Of a stretch of DNA of 64,000 bases, positions 1 through 10,361 are shown in pieces. Numbering within the stretch: position 1 is the stretch's first letter; each line of letters starts with the position of its first letter. The position numbers were made by a program, and so were the translations under genes. The stretch covers positions 2,542,001 through 2,606,000 of the forward strand of contig NZ_CP019070.1 in NCBI RefSeq assembly GCF_001956695.1. The letters are read 5' to 3'. The notes under the pieces are model-generated. The model saw only the letters and a list, made by a program, of their open reading frames with translations, was not told where the DNA came from and did no database searches. Source of the stretch: Poseidonibacter parvus (GTDB lineage: Bacteria; Campylobacterota; Campylobacteria; Campylobacterales; Arcobacteraceae).

Positions 1-21
1 AAAACGAATTTTTAGTATTAC

Positions 22-1326
22 CTAGTGTCTTAACTGGTAAGTTATATCTCCAGCACCAACACCTAAGAAAATACCTTCATCATAACTTTTTATGATTTTT
101 TCATCTTTTATTAAATCTATTCTTCCAGCAGTTGAAGAGATTCTATCTGCAAAGATTGGATTATATGCTGCAAACTCTTTTTCAAAATCTATATCAATTT
201 TTTGTTCACCTGGAATTGTCCAAATAGGAAGGATAATTAACTCATCACATCTTCTAAAACACTTTTTGAAACCTTCAAGATTATCACTTGTTCTTGAGTA
301 TTTATGAGGTTGCCATAGAACTATTCTATTATTTAGATTTGTTAAGTTGTCATATAACTCAACTGATTTCATTGTAACTTCAATCTCTGTTGGATGATGA
401 GCATAATCATCAATTACAACAAATTTATCATTTGCTTGAACTACATCAAATCTTTTTTTAATACCTTTATATTTTAAAAGGTTAACTCTTATACTTTCAA
501 TATCAAGTTCATTTAGTGCTGCTAAAATTGCTAAAGATGCATCAACTGCAATATGATAACCAAATCCCCATACTTCAAATGTTCCTAAGTCTTTTAAATC
601 AAATCTAGTACAAGGCTCTTTATCTTTTAATGTATATGATAAGTTTTTAATATCCTTGCTTGGATAAAGATAAGTAGCCTCTTGAATTTTTAACTTAGCA
701 ATATCTTTATCTTCACCATTTAAAACTCTTTTTTTAGCAAGTCCTATAAAACTTTCATAAGCAGAGTAAAACTTATCATAATCATAGTGATAATATTCCA
801 TATGCTCTGGTTCTGCATTTGTAACAATTGCACAATATGGATTTGAAAGTAAAAAAGATGCATCTGATTCATCCGCTTCAAAAGCAACTAAATCGTTCAC
901 ATACCTAAAGTTTGAACCAAAATCTTTTGAAATTGCACCAATTAGTGCTGAACTTTGTAAAATTGAAGCTAAAATCGCTGTTGTAGTTGATTTACCATGA
1001 GCCCCTGCCACACAATAATTTTTCTTATCACCTAAAACAATAGGAAGTGCTTCTTTTCTTGAAAGTGTTCTTGTTTGATTAAGTCTTGCTTGAATTAATT
1101 CAGGATTTTCATCTGTTACTGCTGCTGAATATATTACTAAATCAAAATCATCTTTAATGTTCTTTGCTTCTTGAGGACAAGAAACTTGTATACCTTCATT
1201 TTGAAGCTCTTTTGTAATTGGTGAGTCTTTCATATCAGAACCAGATATTTCATGACCATCGTTATTTAAAAATCTTGCTAGAGCAGAAAGTCCAATTCCA
1301 CCTATTCCTATAAAATGTACTTTCAT
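22..1326 (-). CDS. murC: UDP-N-acetylmuramate--L-alanine ligase
   Basis: Cytoplasmic Mur ligase that adds L-alanine to UDP-MurNAc in peptidoglycan synthesis, using ATP. The 434-residue product has the N-terminal nucleotide-binding glycine motif GIGGIG (residues 7-12), the ATP loop AGAHGKSTT (107-115), the central FEADESDASF stretch (about 149-158) and DDYAHHPTE (306-314), all typical of MurC. The length is slightly below the roughly 450-490 usual for the family but all domains are present. It is the last gene of a leftward run with the next two genes; its start codon touches the stop of the upstream gene at 1326, so translation is probably coupled. Confidence is high. Confidence 0.96.
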   Translation of the reverse strand: MKVHFIGIGGIGLSALARFLNNDGHEISGSDMKDSPITKELQNEGIQVSCPQEAKNIKDDFDLVIYSAAVTDENPELIQARLNQTRTLSRKEALPIVLGDKKNYCVAGAHGKSTTTAILASILQSSALIGAISKDFGSNFRYVNDLVAFEADESDASFLLSNPYCAIVTNAEPEHMEYYHYDYDKFYSAYESFIGLAKKRVLNGEDKDIAKLKIQEATYLYPSKDIKNLSYTLKDKEPCTRFDLKDLGTFEVWGFGYHIAVDASLAILAALNELDIESIRVNLLKYKGIKKRFDVVQANDKFVVIDDYAHHPTEIEVTMKSVELYDNLTNLNNRIVLWQPHKYSRTSDNLEGFKKCFRRCDELIILPIWTIPGEQKIDIDFEKEFAAYNPIFADRISSTAGRIDLIKDEKIIKSYDEGIFLGVGAGDITYQLRH

Positions 1327-1907
1327 TAGCTATCCAATAAGTGTTTTAAATTTTTGTATTCTTTTTCTAAGGTGTCTTTATTATCATTTAAAAATTCATC
1401 AGTATTAAACTTGAAATTCATAATAAAGTAACCATATTTTTCTTCATCATTTTCTTTTTCATGATCAACACTAGTATCATAAAAAAAGTCTAGTTGATTT
1501 CTAGTAGATAAAACTATAATTAAAACATTTAAAGCTTTTTCAAGTTCAACATCTTCTATAATATTTGCTAGTACAAAAATTAATTCTTTTGCACCATCAA
1601 AATTATCATAAGACCATTTTTCAATTGCATGTTCATAAAATGCTCTTACATAAAGTAAATTATCATCTTCAAGTTTTAATTTTACATTTTCATTTACAAT
1701 TTTTTCAACATTTGCAAATGATGTTTTTAAAATTTGCTCATAAAGTTTATTGATTTTTTCTTCTTCTAAATCTAAAACTAACATCGAATCTAATGTCTCA
1801 TACATTGCTGAAATATTTTCTTCTTCCATTGATTTAACTCTAGTTTCTTCAAGATACTTTATAAAATCAGGGTTAGTTCTTGCTTCATTTAATTGTTCTT
1901 TATCCAT
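1326..1907 (-). CDS. conserved hypothetical alpha-helical protein
   Basis: No family was recognised. The product is about 193 residues, acidic, without signal peptide or membrane segment, and looks almost wholly alpha-helical (many E/L/K heptad-like stretches). It lies between a dapC-like gene and murC, overlapping the first and abutting the second, so it is probably co-translated with cell-wall genes. The ATG at 1907 is preferred over a TTG one codon earlier because an AAGGA ribosome site (1916-1920) is then 8 nt away. A structural or regulatory role in wall metabolism is only guessed from position. Confidence 0.8.
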   Translation of the reverse strand: MDKEQLNEARTNPDFIKYLEETRVKSMEEENISAMYETLDSMLVLDLEEEKINKLYEQILKTSFANVEKIVNENVKLKLEDDNLLYVRAFYEHAIEKWSYDNFDGAKELIFVLANIIEDVELEKALNVLIIVLSTRNQLDFFYDTSVDHEKENDEEKYGYFIMNFKFNTDEFLNDNKDTLEKEYKNLKHLLDS

Positions 1908-3030
1908 CAATAAAATCCTTTAATCTTTTTAATACTTCTTCAGTTTTTTTTGCATTTTCTACAAGAGCTATTCTTACATAACCTTTTCCAATTCCTTCTC
2001 TTCCTAAAAAAGAACCAGGTAATACTTTTATGTTTTTTTGTCTATATAATTCTCTTGTAAACTCTATTTCATCTTCAACTTCAAGCCAAATATAAAAAGT
2101 CGCTTGAGGTGGTTTTACACCTAATATTTCATAAGCTAATTCAAAATTCTTTTTATAGATACTTCTAAAATACTCTACATGACTTTCTTCATTCCAAGCT
2201 GCAGCTGCAGCATATTGAAGAGGTACAGGAGAAGCACAGCCTACGTAAGTTCTATATTGCATGTACTCTTTTAATATCTTTGCATCACCTGCAATAAATC
2301 CACTTCGTAAACCAGGTGCGCTACTTCTTTTTGAAATAGAATTCATAACAAGTACATTTTTAAACTTATCATTTCCAACTAATTTTGAAGCTTCTAAAAG
2401 TGAAGCTGGTTTATCATTTTCATCAAAATAAATTTCAGAATAACACTCATCATTTATCAAAATAAAATCATATTTTAAAGCTTTTTCAACCCAAGTTCCT
2501 AATTCTTGCACACTCATAGAAGCCGATGTAGGATTATTTGGAAAATTTAAAACAACTAAATCACATTTTTTTAATTGCTCAGCACTTAGTTCTGCTTTAA
2601 AATCATTCTCTTTTACTAAATCAATATGTATAACTTCTGCCCTACTTGCAATTGCAGCACCTTCATAAATTTGATAAAATGGATTCGTAAAAGCAATCAC
2701 AGGGTTTTTTATATCAAATAATGCAAACTGAGGAAAGTTAAATAATACCTCTCTTGTTCCAAATGTTGGAATTATTTGTGAAAAATCTAAATTTACATCA
2801 AATCTTTTACTTACAAAATTAATCATTGCTTCTTTTAATTCAGGTATTCCAGCAGATGCAGGATATTTTTTCAATAACTCAGTTGAGTTTTTTAATGTAT
2901 CTTGTATAAAATCAGGTGTTTCAAATTTTGGTTCACCAATAGTTAATGCAGATAATTCATAATTTCCATTACCTTCAACATCACTTAAAATTTCTGTTAG
3001 TCTTTCGAAAGGGTATTTTTCAAAATTCAT
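1900..3030 (-). CDS. dapC: aminotransferase class I/II, likely succinyldiaminopimelate transaminase
   Basis: PLP-dependent fold-type I aminotransferase of 376 residues. Visible features are the NFPNNPTSA substrate/PLP region (162-170), the NDECY stretch containing the PLP-binding Asp (about 194) and the Schiff-base lysine in SISKRSSAPG (Lys 234), followed by the phosphate-binding Arg in GLRSGF. In Campylobacterota an enzyme of this kind beside murC is usually annotated as the succinyl-DAP transaminase of lysine/DAP synthesis, which feeds peptidoglycan; the exact substrate cannot be read from the sequence. Its 3' end overlaps the downstream helical gene by a few bases. It starts 17 nt after the stop of the upstream TrkA-C gene, with TTAAGGAAAA as ribosome site. 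Confidence 0.85.
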   Translation of the reverse strand: MNFEKYPFERLTEILSDVEGNGNYELSALTIGEPKFETPDFIQDTLKNSTELLKKYPASAGIPELKEAMINFVSKRFDVNLDFSQIIPTFGTREVLFNFPQFALFDIKNPVIAFTNPFYQIYEGAAIASRAEVIHIDLVKENDFKAELSAEQLKKCDLVVLNFPNNPTSASMSVQELGTWVEKALKYDFILINDECYSEIYFDENDKPASLLEASKLVGNDKFKNVLVMNSISKRSSAPGLRSGFIAGDAKILKEYMQYRTYVGCASPVPLQYAAAAAWNEESHVEYFRSIYKKNFELAYEILGVKPPQATFYIWLEVEDEIEFTRELYRQKNIKVLPGSFLGREGIGKGYVRIALVENAKKTEEVLKRLKDFIDG

Positions 3031-3047
3031 TTATTTTTCCTTAATTT

Positions 3048-4478
3048 CTATTGTTCTTCAACTATTGGAACTAATAATTGATTATATTTATTCATATCAA
3101 AAGAGATAAAATCAGTATTTGTATAGAAGAATTTAAATGAAAATCTTTTTTTAAGCATTTCTTCTTTTAAAGGTAAAATTTGAAGCATACTTTTTTGCTT
3201 TTTTAATTCACGTATAGGATTTTCACTACTTGATATAATTTCTATTTTTTCATTAAATATTTTTGCAAGATTTTCAAAATGATCTAAAAGGTTTGTTTTA
3301 TCTTCTTCTTCACCAATAGGATCTAAATCAAAAATTCTTGTTTTTGTTTTCATTTGACTTGCAACATCAAAAACAATAGGTGAGATTTGTTCATAAGAAT
3401 GCGTATCATTTAATAAAACAACTGTTTGTTTTATTGATTTCAATTTCTCATTTCCTAATTTAAAAATAGGAACTTTTAAGTTAATAATATTTTTTATAGA
3501 ATCTTTGTCTTTAAACATTTCTTGGGTTAAAATCATCATTCCAATATCATACTTTCTAAAATCTTCTTTTAAAATTTTATTAAAGCCCTTATTTGAGTAA
3601 TCAATTCGCATAACAATACTATCAAAATATTTAAACTCATTTTTAATATGGTCCATAATTTGAGGTGTTGTAGGTCTTGTAATTCTAACTATTAATTTAT
3701 TGTTTTTTAATTTTTGATTTAATGTTTTAGCTTCTTCAATTGCTTTTTTTACACTTAATTCATTTTGTAAATAAAGGTCTAAATATAAATATATATTATG
3801 TCCAAAGGGCATTGGAAATTGACCTTGAGTTTTACCAATTGCATTATATATTTGCATTAAAACATAAGGTTTACCAATTACTAAAATTACATCATTTGGC
3901 TTTAAAACTAGTGATGGTTTTATATTTACTAATTGTTGATTTCTATAAAGTGCAAATATTTTCCATTCTTTTTGCTCAATTGATCCAATATATCTATAGG
4001 CATAAGAGCTTCCAAAAGGAACTCTAATTTCCATAATTTCACCTTGTTTTAGACCAATATTTTGAGCAACAACTGGAATATTTGGAAGTCTTTCAACCAT
4101 CCCATTTGCTAAAACTTCAATTCCTTTATAAACATTTATATAAGGATCTTTTAACCCTAATCCCCAATAATCCAAAACTGTCATTTGAAGATTTTTTTTA
4201 TGGCTTCTAATATTTTTTGTTACATTAATCATCTCATCTTTAGAGTTTAATGCAATTAAAACTTCAGTATGGATATTCTTATCTAAAACCATAGCAAGCT
4301 TAGAGTTTGAAGTTGGGTCAAACTTATAAAAAGTAAAGTTTGAGGGCTTTTGAACAGGAAGAATGGCATCACTCATATAAATAATATCATAAGAGTTATC
4401 GCCAGTATTTGCTTCTACGATACGATGCATCAATTTTTTTGCAACAATACCATCTAAAATAATCAAGATTTTTTTCAT
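3048..4478 (-). CDS. COG3400-type protein with TrkA-C (RCK_C) domain
   Basis: Cytoplasmic 476-residue protein. The N-terminus (about 1-125) resembles a Rossmann-like TrkA-N/RCK fold (KILIILDGIVAKKLM), and residues about 146-215 match an RCK_C/TrkA-C ligand-binding domain (MEIRVPFGSSYAYRYIGSI ending in VILVIGKPYVLMQI). The C-terminal half has another alpha/beta domain I cannot name. No membrane segments are present, so it would be a regulatory or ligand-sensing protein acting on a channel or transporter encoded elsewhere. It heads the leftward cluster ending in murC. A perfect TATAAT lies only 6 nt before the ATG, so the transcript may be leaderless. The function is unknown beyond the domain call. 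Confidence 0.75.
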   Translation of the reverse strand: MKKILIILDGIVAKKLMHRIVEANTGDNSYDIIYMSDAILPVQKPSNFTFYKFDPTSNSKLAMVLDKNIHTEVLIALNSKDEMINVTKNIRSHKKNLQMTVLDYWGLGLKDPYINVYKGIEVLANGMVERLPNIPVVAQNIGLKQGEIMEIRVPFGSSYAYRYIGSIEQKEWKIFALYRNQQLVNIKPSLVLKPNDVILVIGKPYVLMQIYNAIGKTQGQFPMPFGHNIYLYLDLYLQNELSVKKAIEEAKTLNQKLKNNKLIVRITRPTTPQIMDHIKNEFKYFDSIVMRIDYSNKGFNKILKEDFRKYDIGMMILTQEMFKDKDSIKNIINLKVPIFKLGNEKLKSIKQTVVLLNDTHSYEQISPIVFDVASQMKTKTRIFDLDPIGEEEDKTNLLDHFENLAKIFNEKIEIISSSENPIRELKKQKSMLQILPLKEEMLKKRFSFKFFYTNTDFISFDMNKYNQLLVPIVEEQ

Positions 4479-4484
4479 TCGGAT

Positions 4485-4490
4485 ATTATA
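4485..4490 (-). promoter_or_regulatory. -10 box placed for a leaderless transcript
   Basis: TATAAT on the minus strand, followed by exactly 6 nt and then the ATG at 4478. Transcription would start at or next to the A of the start codon, and no Shine-Dalgarno sequence can be seen between them. Confidence 0.5.
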
Positions 4491-4521
4491 TCTTTTTTAA
4501 ATTAATAGTAGATTTATATTT

Positions 4522-5883
4522 TTATCTTACTTCCTCACCAATTAATTTATCAATCTTAGCTAAAGACATTAGGTAATCATGTACATATTTTAAGTAATCA
4601 GCTTTTACATAAGATTCAATATATTGTGATTCAATAACCTTTTGAGAAGTCACTGCATCAATTTGATATGCTCTTATATGTAGTTCTCTACTGTTAGTTG
4701 CAAGTTTTTTTGCTTTCTTTAGTGTCTGTATTTGTTTAAAACCAATAAGTGCTGTGTTAAGTTCATTTTTAATTTGTAGTGCAACACCATCTTTTATCAT
4801 ATCTTCTAATAAGTGCAATTTCTTTTTTTCTAATTTCTTTTCTGCAACCATATTAGTTGTTCTAAAGCCATCAAATAATGGCATTTCAGCAGCAAAACCA
4901 ACATTCCAAGAATTCTCTTTGTCATCACTTAAATATCCATATTTATAAGAGTTATAAGTATGTGAAACTTCACCCATAATTGCAAGTGTTGGGTAATGAC
5001 CTGCTTGTTGTTCTTTTATTTGCTCTTTTGATATTTTTAAAGCAATATCCATTTTTCTAATATCACTATTTGATTTGTATGCACTTTGAACTAGTTTTGA
5101 TAGTGAGTATTTAGGAGGTAATAATTCATTATTTGTATATTTTGCTTCTATTTTACTATCCCATGGTAATCCCATAGCATTTGCAAGTGCAGATTTTACT
5201 AAAAATCTATTCGCATCAATTTTTGCAACTATTGATTCAATCAATGCAAGAGTAACTTGAATAGATAAGTAATCAGTTTTCTTAACATTTAAAGAATCAC
5301 CACTTTCGTAAAACTGCTTTGTTAAACTCTCAACATAAGTCATACTATCAAGTGTTGCTTTTGAAATCTTATATAATTCATTAGTTAAAACATATCCATA
5401 AAAATATTTTTTAATATCATATGCAACATCTAAATCAGTTCTTTTTATTGTATTCATTGCTAATAATTTATTTAATTTTGCTTGCTCAATTACAGAAGAT
5501 ATCTTTCCACCTGTAAATAAAGGGTATAAAAGATTTAATGAACCTTTTACTGTGTCTCTTCCTAAGGCAGTTGCATCAATATCAGCAGGGATACTACTCC
5601 TTCCTAGTGCGATAGCTAGATCAGCTGGTAGTTCAAAAGTACCTCTTTGTTGATAAATAACATCTTCTTTAACTCTTTGTCCTACAACCATTGCATTTAT
5701 AGCTGGATAGTTTGCACTAATGGCTTGCTTATATTGTACATTTGCAATTTCAAGTGCAATTTTTGAAATTTTATTTTGTTTATTATTTTCTAATGCAATT
5801 TTTATTGCTTCACTTAAAGTAACTTCTTTTACACTTGCATACAAAGCATTTACTATCAATAGAAAAGCTAATATAAACTTCAT
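4522..5883 (-). CDS. TolC-family outer membrane efflux protein
   Basis: Outer membrane channel subunit of a type I secretion or tripartite efflux system. The product is 453 residues, starts with a signal peptide (KFILAFLLIVNALYAS) and then the TolC-family opening VTLSEAIKIALENN. Two structural repeats rich in long helices follow, as expected for OEP domains, with the second opening near YSLSKLVQSAYKSNSDI. No membrane-fusion or RND partner is adjacent, so the partner pump must be elsewhere. The gene is monocistronic with its own promoter region, divergent from tgt. The substrate cannot be inferred. Confidence 0.88.
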   Translation of the reverse strand: MKFILAFLLIVNALYASVKEVTLSEAIKIALENNKQNKISKIALEIANVQYKQAISANYPAINAMVVGQRVKEDVIYQQRGTFELPADLAIALGRSSIPADIDATALGRDTVKGSLNLLYPLFTGGKISSVIEQAKLNKLLAMNTIKRTDLDVAYDIKKYFYGYVLTNELYKISKATLDSMTYVESLTKQFYESGDSLNVKKTDYLSIQVTLALIESIVAKIDANRFLVKSALANAMGLPWDSKIEAKYTNNELLPPKYSLSKLVQSAYKSNSDIRKMDIALKISKEQIKEQQAGHYPTLAIMGEVSHTYNSYKYGYLSDDKENSWNVGFAAEMPLFDGFRTTNMVAEKKLEKKKLHLLEDMIKDGVALQIKNELNTALIGFKQIQTLKKAKKLATNSRELHIRAYQIDAVTSQKVIESQYIESYVKADYLKYVHDYLMSLAKIDKLIGEEVR

Positions 5884-5912
5884 TTATCTTCCTTGTTATA
5901 ATTTTATTCATT

Positions 5913-5918
5913 AGTATA
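5913..5918 (-). promoter_or_regulatory. possible -10 of the TolC-family gene
   Basis: TATACT on the minus strand about 30 nt upstream of the ATG at 5883, within the 137-bp divergent region shared with tgt. An AAGGAAG ribosome site precedes the start codon. No clear -35 box is visible, which is usual for Campylobacterota. Confidence 0.35.
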
Positions 5919-5981
5919 ACATAATTTAATAATAATTAAATGAAAGTTAATAAATATTATTTTTATAAATTAATTTACTTT

Positions 5982-7145
<1,164 letters not shown>

Positions 7146-7147
7146 GC

Positions 7148-7170
7148 AAAAGAAGAGTTAATCTTCTTTT
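7148..7170 (+). terminator. hairpin terminator after tgt
   Basis: A perfect 9-bp stem (AAAAGAAGA / TCTTCTTTT) around a 5-nt loop starts 2 nt after the tgt stop codon and ends in four Ts. Confidence 0.6.
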
Positions 7171-7215
7171 AGATAAAATACCAAAATATATAAACAATAA
7201 GACAGAAGGAATAAA

Positions 7216-7506
7216 ATGACTGTTGATGATAACTTAATTGCAAAACTATCAAAATTATCTAGTTTAGAAATAGATGAGTCAAAAAAAGAAAACTTAAAAG
7301 CAGAACTTGCTGATATTATTAACTTTGTTGAAAATTTAAATGAAATTGATGTATCAGGTATTGATGCAACATTCTCTACTATTGAAGGTGGAAGCCCCCT
7401 AAGAGAAGATGAAGCTAATCAAGATTTAGAATTATCGAAGCATATACTAAAACACTCTCCAAAGAGTGAAGATGGTTACTTTGTAGTTCCTAAGATTATA
7501 GAGTAA
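7216..7506 (+). CDS. gatC: Asp-tRNA(Asn)/Glu-tRNA(Gln) amidotransferase subunit C
   Basis: Small subunit of the GatCAB complex, which amidates misacylated Glu-tRNA(Gln) and Asp-tRNA(Asn). The 96-residue product has the family pattern: an N-terminal helix (LIAKLSKLSSLEIDESKKE), then IINFVENLNEIDVSGI, then a loop with LREDEA. gatA and gatB are not in the window, which is common because gat genes are scattered in this phylum. An AGAAGGAA ribosome site precedes the ATG. The next gene starts 4 nt after its stop, so the two form an operon. Confidence 0.93.
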   Translation: MTVDDNLIAKLSKLSSLEIDESKKENLKAELADIINFVENLNEIDVSGIDATFSTIEGGSPLREDEANQDLELSKHILKHSPKSEDGYFVVPKIIE

Positions 7507-7510
7507 GCTT

Positions 7511-7852
7511 ATGATTAAAGTTTATGGAATAAAAACTTGTGACTCAGTTAGAAAAGCCTTAAGGTTCTTTAAGGACAACGAAATAGAAGTTGATTTTTTT
7601 GATTTTAAAAAAGAAACACCAACTTCACAAACTGTAGATTCATGGGTAGAAAAATCAGATTTAAATTTACTTTTTAATTCAAGAGGAACTAAATATAGAA
7701 CTTTAAAATTAAAAGAGTTAAATTTGGATGATGAAGGAAAAATCAAGTGGCTAAAAGATGAACCAATGCTTTTTAAAAGACCAGTGATTGAATATGATGG
7801 AAAAGTAATGGTTGCATTTAATGAAGAAGTTTACAAAGAAACTTTTTTATAA
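7511..7852 (+). CDS. ArsC/Spx-family thioredoxin-fold protein (YffB-like)
   Basis: A 113-residue ArsC-family protein. The N-terminus IKVYGIKTCDSVRKALRFF carries a single active-site Cys at about residue 10 (TCDSVRKA) in place of a CxxC pair, as in YffB-type members. FFDFKKETP and MLFKRPVI near the end are also family features. Members include arsenate reductases and Spx-like regulators; the short form beside housekeeping genes is probably a glutathione- or thiol-linked reductase of unknown substrate. There is no ars operon around it, so arsenate resistance is not supported. It ends just before a strong bidirectional terminator. Confidence 0.85.
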   Translation: MIKVYGIKTCDSVRKALRFFKDNEIEVDFFDFKKETPTSQTVDSWVEKSDLNLLFNSRGTKYRTLKLKELNLDDEGKIKWLKDEPMLFKRPVIEYDGKVMVAFNEEVYKETFL

Positions 7853-7873
7853 AATATTTTAAACTATGAAATT

Positions 7874-7909
7874 AAAAAAGGGGAAGTTTAAAAACTTCCC
7901 CTTTTTTTA
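7874..7909. terminator. strong bidirectional terminator
   Basis: A perfect 16-bp inverted repeat, 7874-7889 with 7892-7907, has the GC-rich core GGGGAAG/CTTCCCC flanked by an A-run and a T-run. It sits between the convergent ArsC-like gene and the DAHP synthase gene, and its right arm overlaps the stop codon of the latter (7907-7909). It can serve both directions. Confidence 0.9.
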
Positions 7910-9271
7910 TACAATAATATCTTTTCTAGCTTCTTTTAAAGTATCAGCAATCATAAATGATAACTCTAAAGCTTGATCAGCATTTAATCGTGGATCACAT
8001 TGTGTGTGATATCTCGATGCTAATCCTTCAGTTGTAACAGCTGAACTTGTACTTCCTGTACACTCAGTTACATCTTGTCCTGTCATTTCTAAGTGAATAC
8101 CACCAGCGTATGTTCCTTCTGCTCTATGGATTTGGAAGAATTGTTTTACTTCTGATAAAATAGCTTCAAAATCTCTAGTTTTATAACCATTATCAGCTTT
8201 GATAGTATTTCCATGCATTGGGTCTGATGACCATAATACATTTTTACCCTCTTTTTTAACTCTTTTTAAAAGTTTAGGGAAATGTTCACCTATTTTATTT
8301 GCACCCATTCGAACAATTAAGTTAAGTCTTCCTGCTTCATTATTCGGGTTTAATTTATCAATTAATTGAATAAGTTCTTCTTCTTTCATTGTTGGACCTA
8401 CTTTACAAGCAATAGGATTTTGAATACCTCTAAAATACTCAATATGAGCATCTTTTAAGTCTCTTGTTCTATCACCAATCCATAACATATGTGCAGCACA
8501 GTTAAACCAATCACCAGTAATTGAATCTCTTCTTGTAAGTGCTTGTTCATAATTTAATAATAATGCTTCATGTGAAGTAAACAGTGTAGTTTGTGCAAGA
8601 GCAGGTGAAGTTTCACTTGTAATTCCACAGGCTTTCATAAAGTTTAATGATTCAGTAATTTTAGAAGAAACCTCATCATATTTATCACCTAAAGTATGAT
8701 CATTTACAAAATCAGTATTCCATAAATGAACTTGATTTAAATCAGCCATTCCACCACGAGAGAAAGCACGAAGTAAGTTCATTGTCGCTGCACTTTGATT
8801 ATATGCTTTTAATAACTTTTTAGGTTTTGGATTTCTAGATTTTTCATTAAAATCAATATCATTAACAATATCACCTCTATACGAAGGTAATGAAATACCA
8901 TTTATTTCTTCAAAATCTGAAGATCTAGGTTTTGCAAACTGTCCAGCAACTCGTCCTACTTTTACAACAGGACAACCTCCTGAGAATGTTAATACAACAG
9001 ACATTTGCATCATAACTTTAAAAAGATTTTTAATATTATTTGCATCAAAAGCTGTAAATGATTCAGCACAATCTCCACCTTGAAGTAAGAATGCTTTTCC
9101 ATTAACAACATCTGCTAATTGATTTTTTAAATTTAGTGCTTCCCCTGCAAAAATTAAAGGAGGATAAGAAGCTAATTCTTTTTCTACTTTTTTTAACTTT
9201 TCTAAATCAGGGTAAGTTGGTTGTTGCTTGATTGGAAAATCTCTCCATGTATCTGGATTCCAATTATTCAT
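7907..9271 (-). CDS. 3-deoxy-7-phosphoheptulonate synthase, class II
   Basis: Condenses phosphoenolpyruvate and erythrose-4-phosphate, the first step of the shikimate pathway. The 454-residue product matches the plant/actinobacterial-type (class II) enzyme. It shows the opening W-x-P-x-TWR, the LLQGGDCAE motif, [34 protein letters not shown]-like central residues, the KVGPTM stretch and the C-terminal [18 protein letters not shown] segment. Class II is usual in Campylobacterota. It lies about 90 nt downstream of transaldolase, which makes the related sugar phosphate pool, and may be co-transcribed with it. Confidence 0.95.
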   Translation of the reverse strand: MNNWNPDTWRDFPIKQQPTYPDLEKLKKVEKELASYPPLIFAGEALNLKNQLADVVNGKAFLLQGGDCAESFTAFDANNIKNLFKVMMQMSVVLTFSGGCPVVKVGRVAGQFAKPRSSDFEEINGISLPSYRGDIVNDIDFNEKSRNPKPKKLLKAYNQSAATMNLLRAFSRGGMADLNQVHLWNTDFVNDHTLGDKYDEVSSKITESLNFMKACGITSETSPALAQTTLFTSHEALLLNYEQALTRRDSITGDWFNCAAHMLWIGDRTRDLKDAHIEYFRGIQNPIACKVGPTMKEEELIQLIDKLNPNNEAGRLNLIVRMGANKIGEHFPKLLKRVKKEGKNVLWSSDPMHGNTIKADNGYKTRDFEAILSEVKQFFQIHRAEGTYAGGIHLEMTGQDVTECTGSTSSAVTTEGLASRYHTQCDPRLNADQALELSFMIADTLKEARKDIIV

Positions 9272-9359
9272 TTTATTGCCTTTTAATTTTAAATTGTATT
9301 ATTTTATCTAATCTCATCTTAATGAGTTTATATATCTTTGTTACTGTTTTGTAATTTTA

Positions 9360-10352
9360 CTAGTTAATTAATTTTGATAATAAATCTTTAAACGATACTT
9401 TAAATGCATCTAAACCTTGTGTTAAAAGGTCATTATAAACTTTTTCCATATTAATTTTTTTCTCTTCTAAGTTTGCAAAGTATTCATTACACTCTTCTTC
9501 GCTTATTATTTGAGTTTCTTCTTTAACCCCATCTTTTAACCAATCTTCAATTGTTGCAAGTGGAGCAGTATTTACAGAGTTTGGAAAAATTAAATTATCA
9601 ATGTAATAACTTGGAGCTAATTCATTACCTTTAACACCCGTACTTGCAAATAATGTTCTTATATTTTTATTTTTTAATTTATTAATTTCATGATAACATT
9701 TTGTAGCATTTACAATACCTAATTTAGAAGCTTCTAAACCTTTTGTTACAAAATCAGCATCACACATTCTATCAAATCTAGAAACGAATACAGAAACAAC
9801 TGCTTTAATATCTTTATTTGATTCTATAATACCTTCATTAAGTGCTTGTGCACATTTAATAGCTTGATCTGGTGAGAAAATTAATGTTGCATTTACATGA
9901 ATACCTCGAGAAGTTAACTCTCTCATTGCAATATATCCAGCATTTGTTGCAGGAACTTTAATCATTACATTTTCTGCATTAATTGAAGAATATAATCTTA
10001 AACCTTCTTCAATAGTACCTTGTGCATCATCACATAATAATGGATCAACCTCAATAGAAATAAATCCATCATCAGTATCATTTTTGTGTAAATCAGATAA
10101 AAGCTGGGCTGCTCTTTTAATATCTGTAAGTGCTAATTCTTCATAAATAGTTTTTGCATTATTAGCTTGTAACATATCAAGTTGTTGTTTATATGCAACA
10201 GAATTTGATATTGAAGATTCAAAAATTGCTGGATTTGATGTAGCTCCTTGAATAGTTTCATCTTTAATTATTTCTTGAAATCTATTTTCTAAAAAATCTC
10301 TTTCTATAAAATCACACCATAAAGAGTAATTAATATTTTCTTTTAAACTCAT
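9360..10352 (-). CDS. tal: transaldolase
   Basis: Transfers a dihydroxyacetone unit between sugar phosphates in the non-oxidative pentose phosphate pathway. The 330-residue product shows GATSNPAIFESSI near the N-terminus and the Schiff-base lysine in MIKVPATNAGY (Lys 132), followed by HVNATLIFSPDQA. The longer form with a C-terminal helical extension is typical for Campylobacterota. It starts 9 nt after serB ends, so the two genes are an operon, with DAHP synthase downstream. The erythrose-4-phosphate made here is the substrate of that enzyme. Confidence 0.94.
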   Translation of the reverse strand: MSLKENINYSLWCDFIERDFLENRFQEIIKDETIQGATSNPAIFESSISNSVAYKQQLDMLQANNAKTIYEELALTDIKRAAQLLSDLHKNDTDDGFISIEVDPLLCDDAQGTIEEGLRLYSSINAENVMIKVPATNAGYIAMRELTSRGIHVNATLIFSPDQAIKCAQALNEGIIESNKDIKAVVSVFVSRFDRMCDADFVTKGLEASKLGIVNATKCYHEINKLKNKNIRTLFASTGVKGNELAPSYYIDNLIFPNSVNTAPLATIEDWLKDGVKEETQIISEEECNEYFANLEEKKINMEKVYNDLLTQGLDAFKVSFKDLLSKLIN

Positions 10353-10361
10353 CTTTTATCC

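Noticed and set aside
7511-7852. Arsenate reductase for arsenic resistance
   Set aside because: ArsC family fold is present but no arsR, arsB or acr3 gene is nearby and the YffB-like short form is not tied to arsenate.
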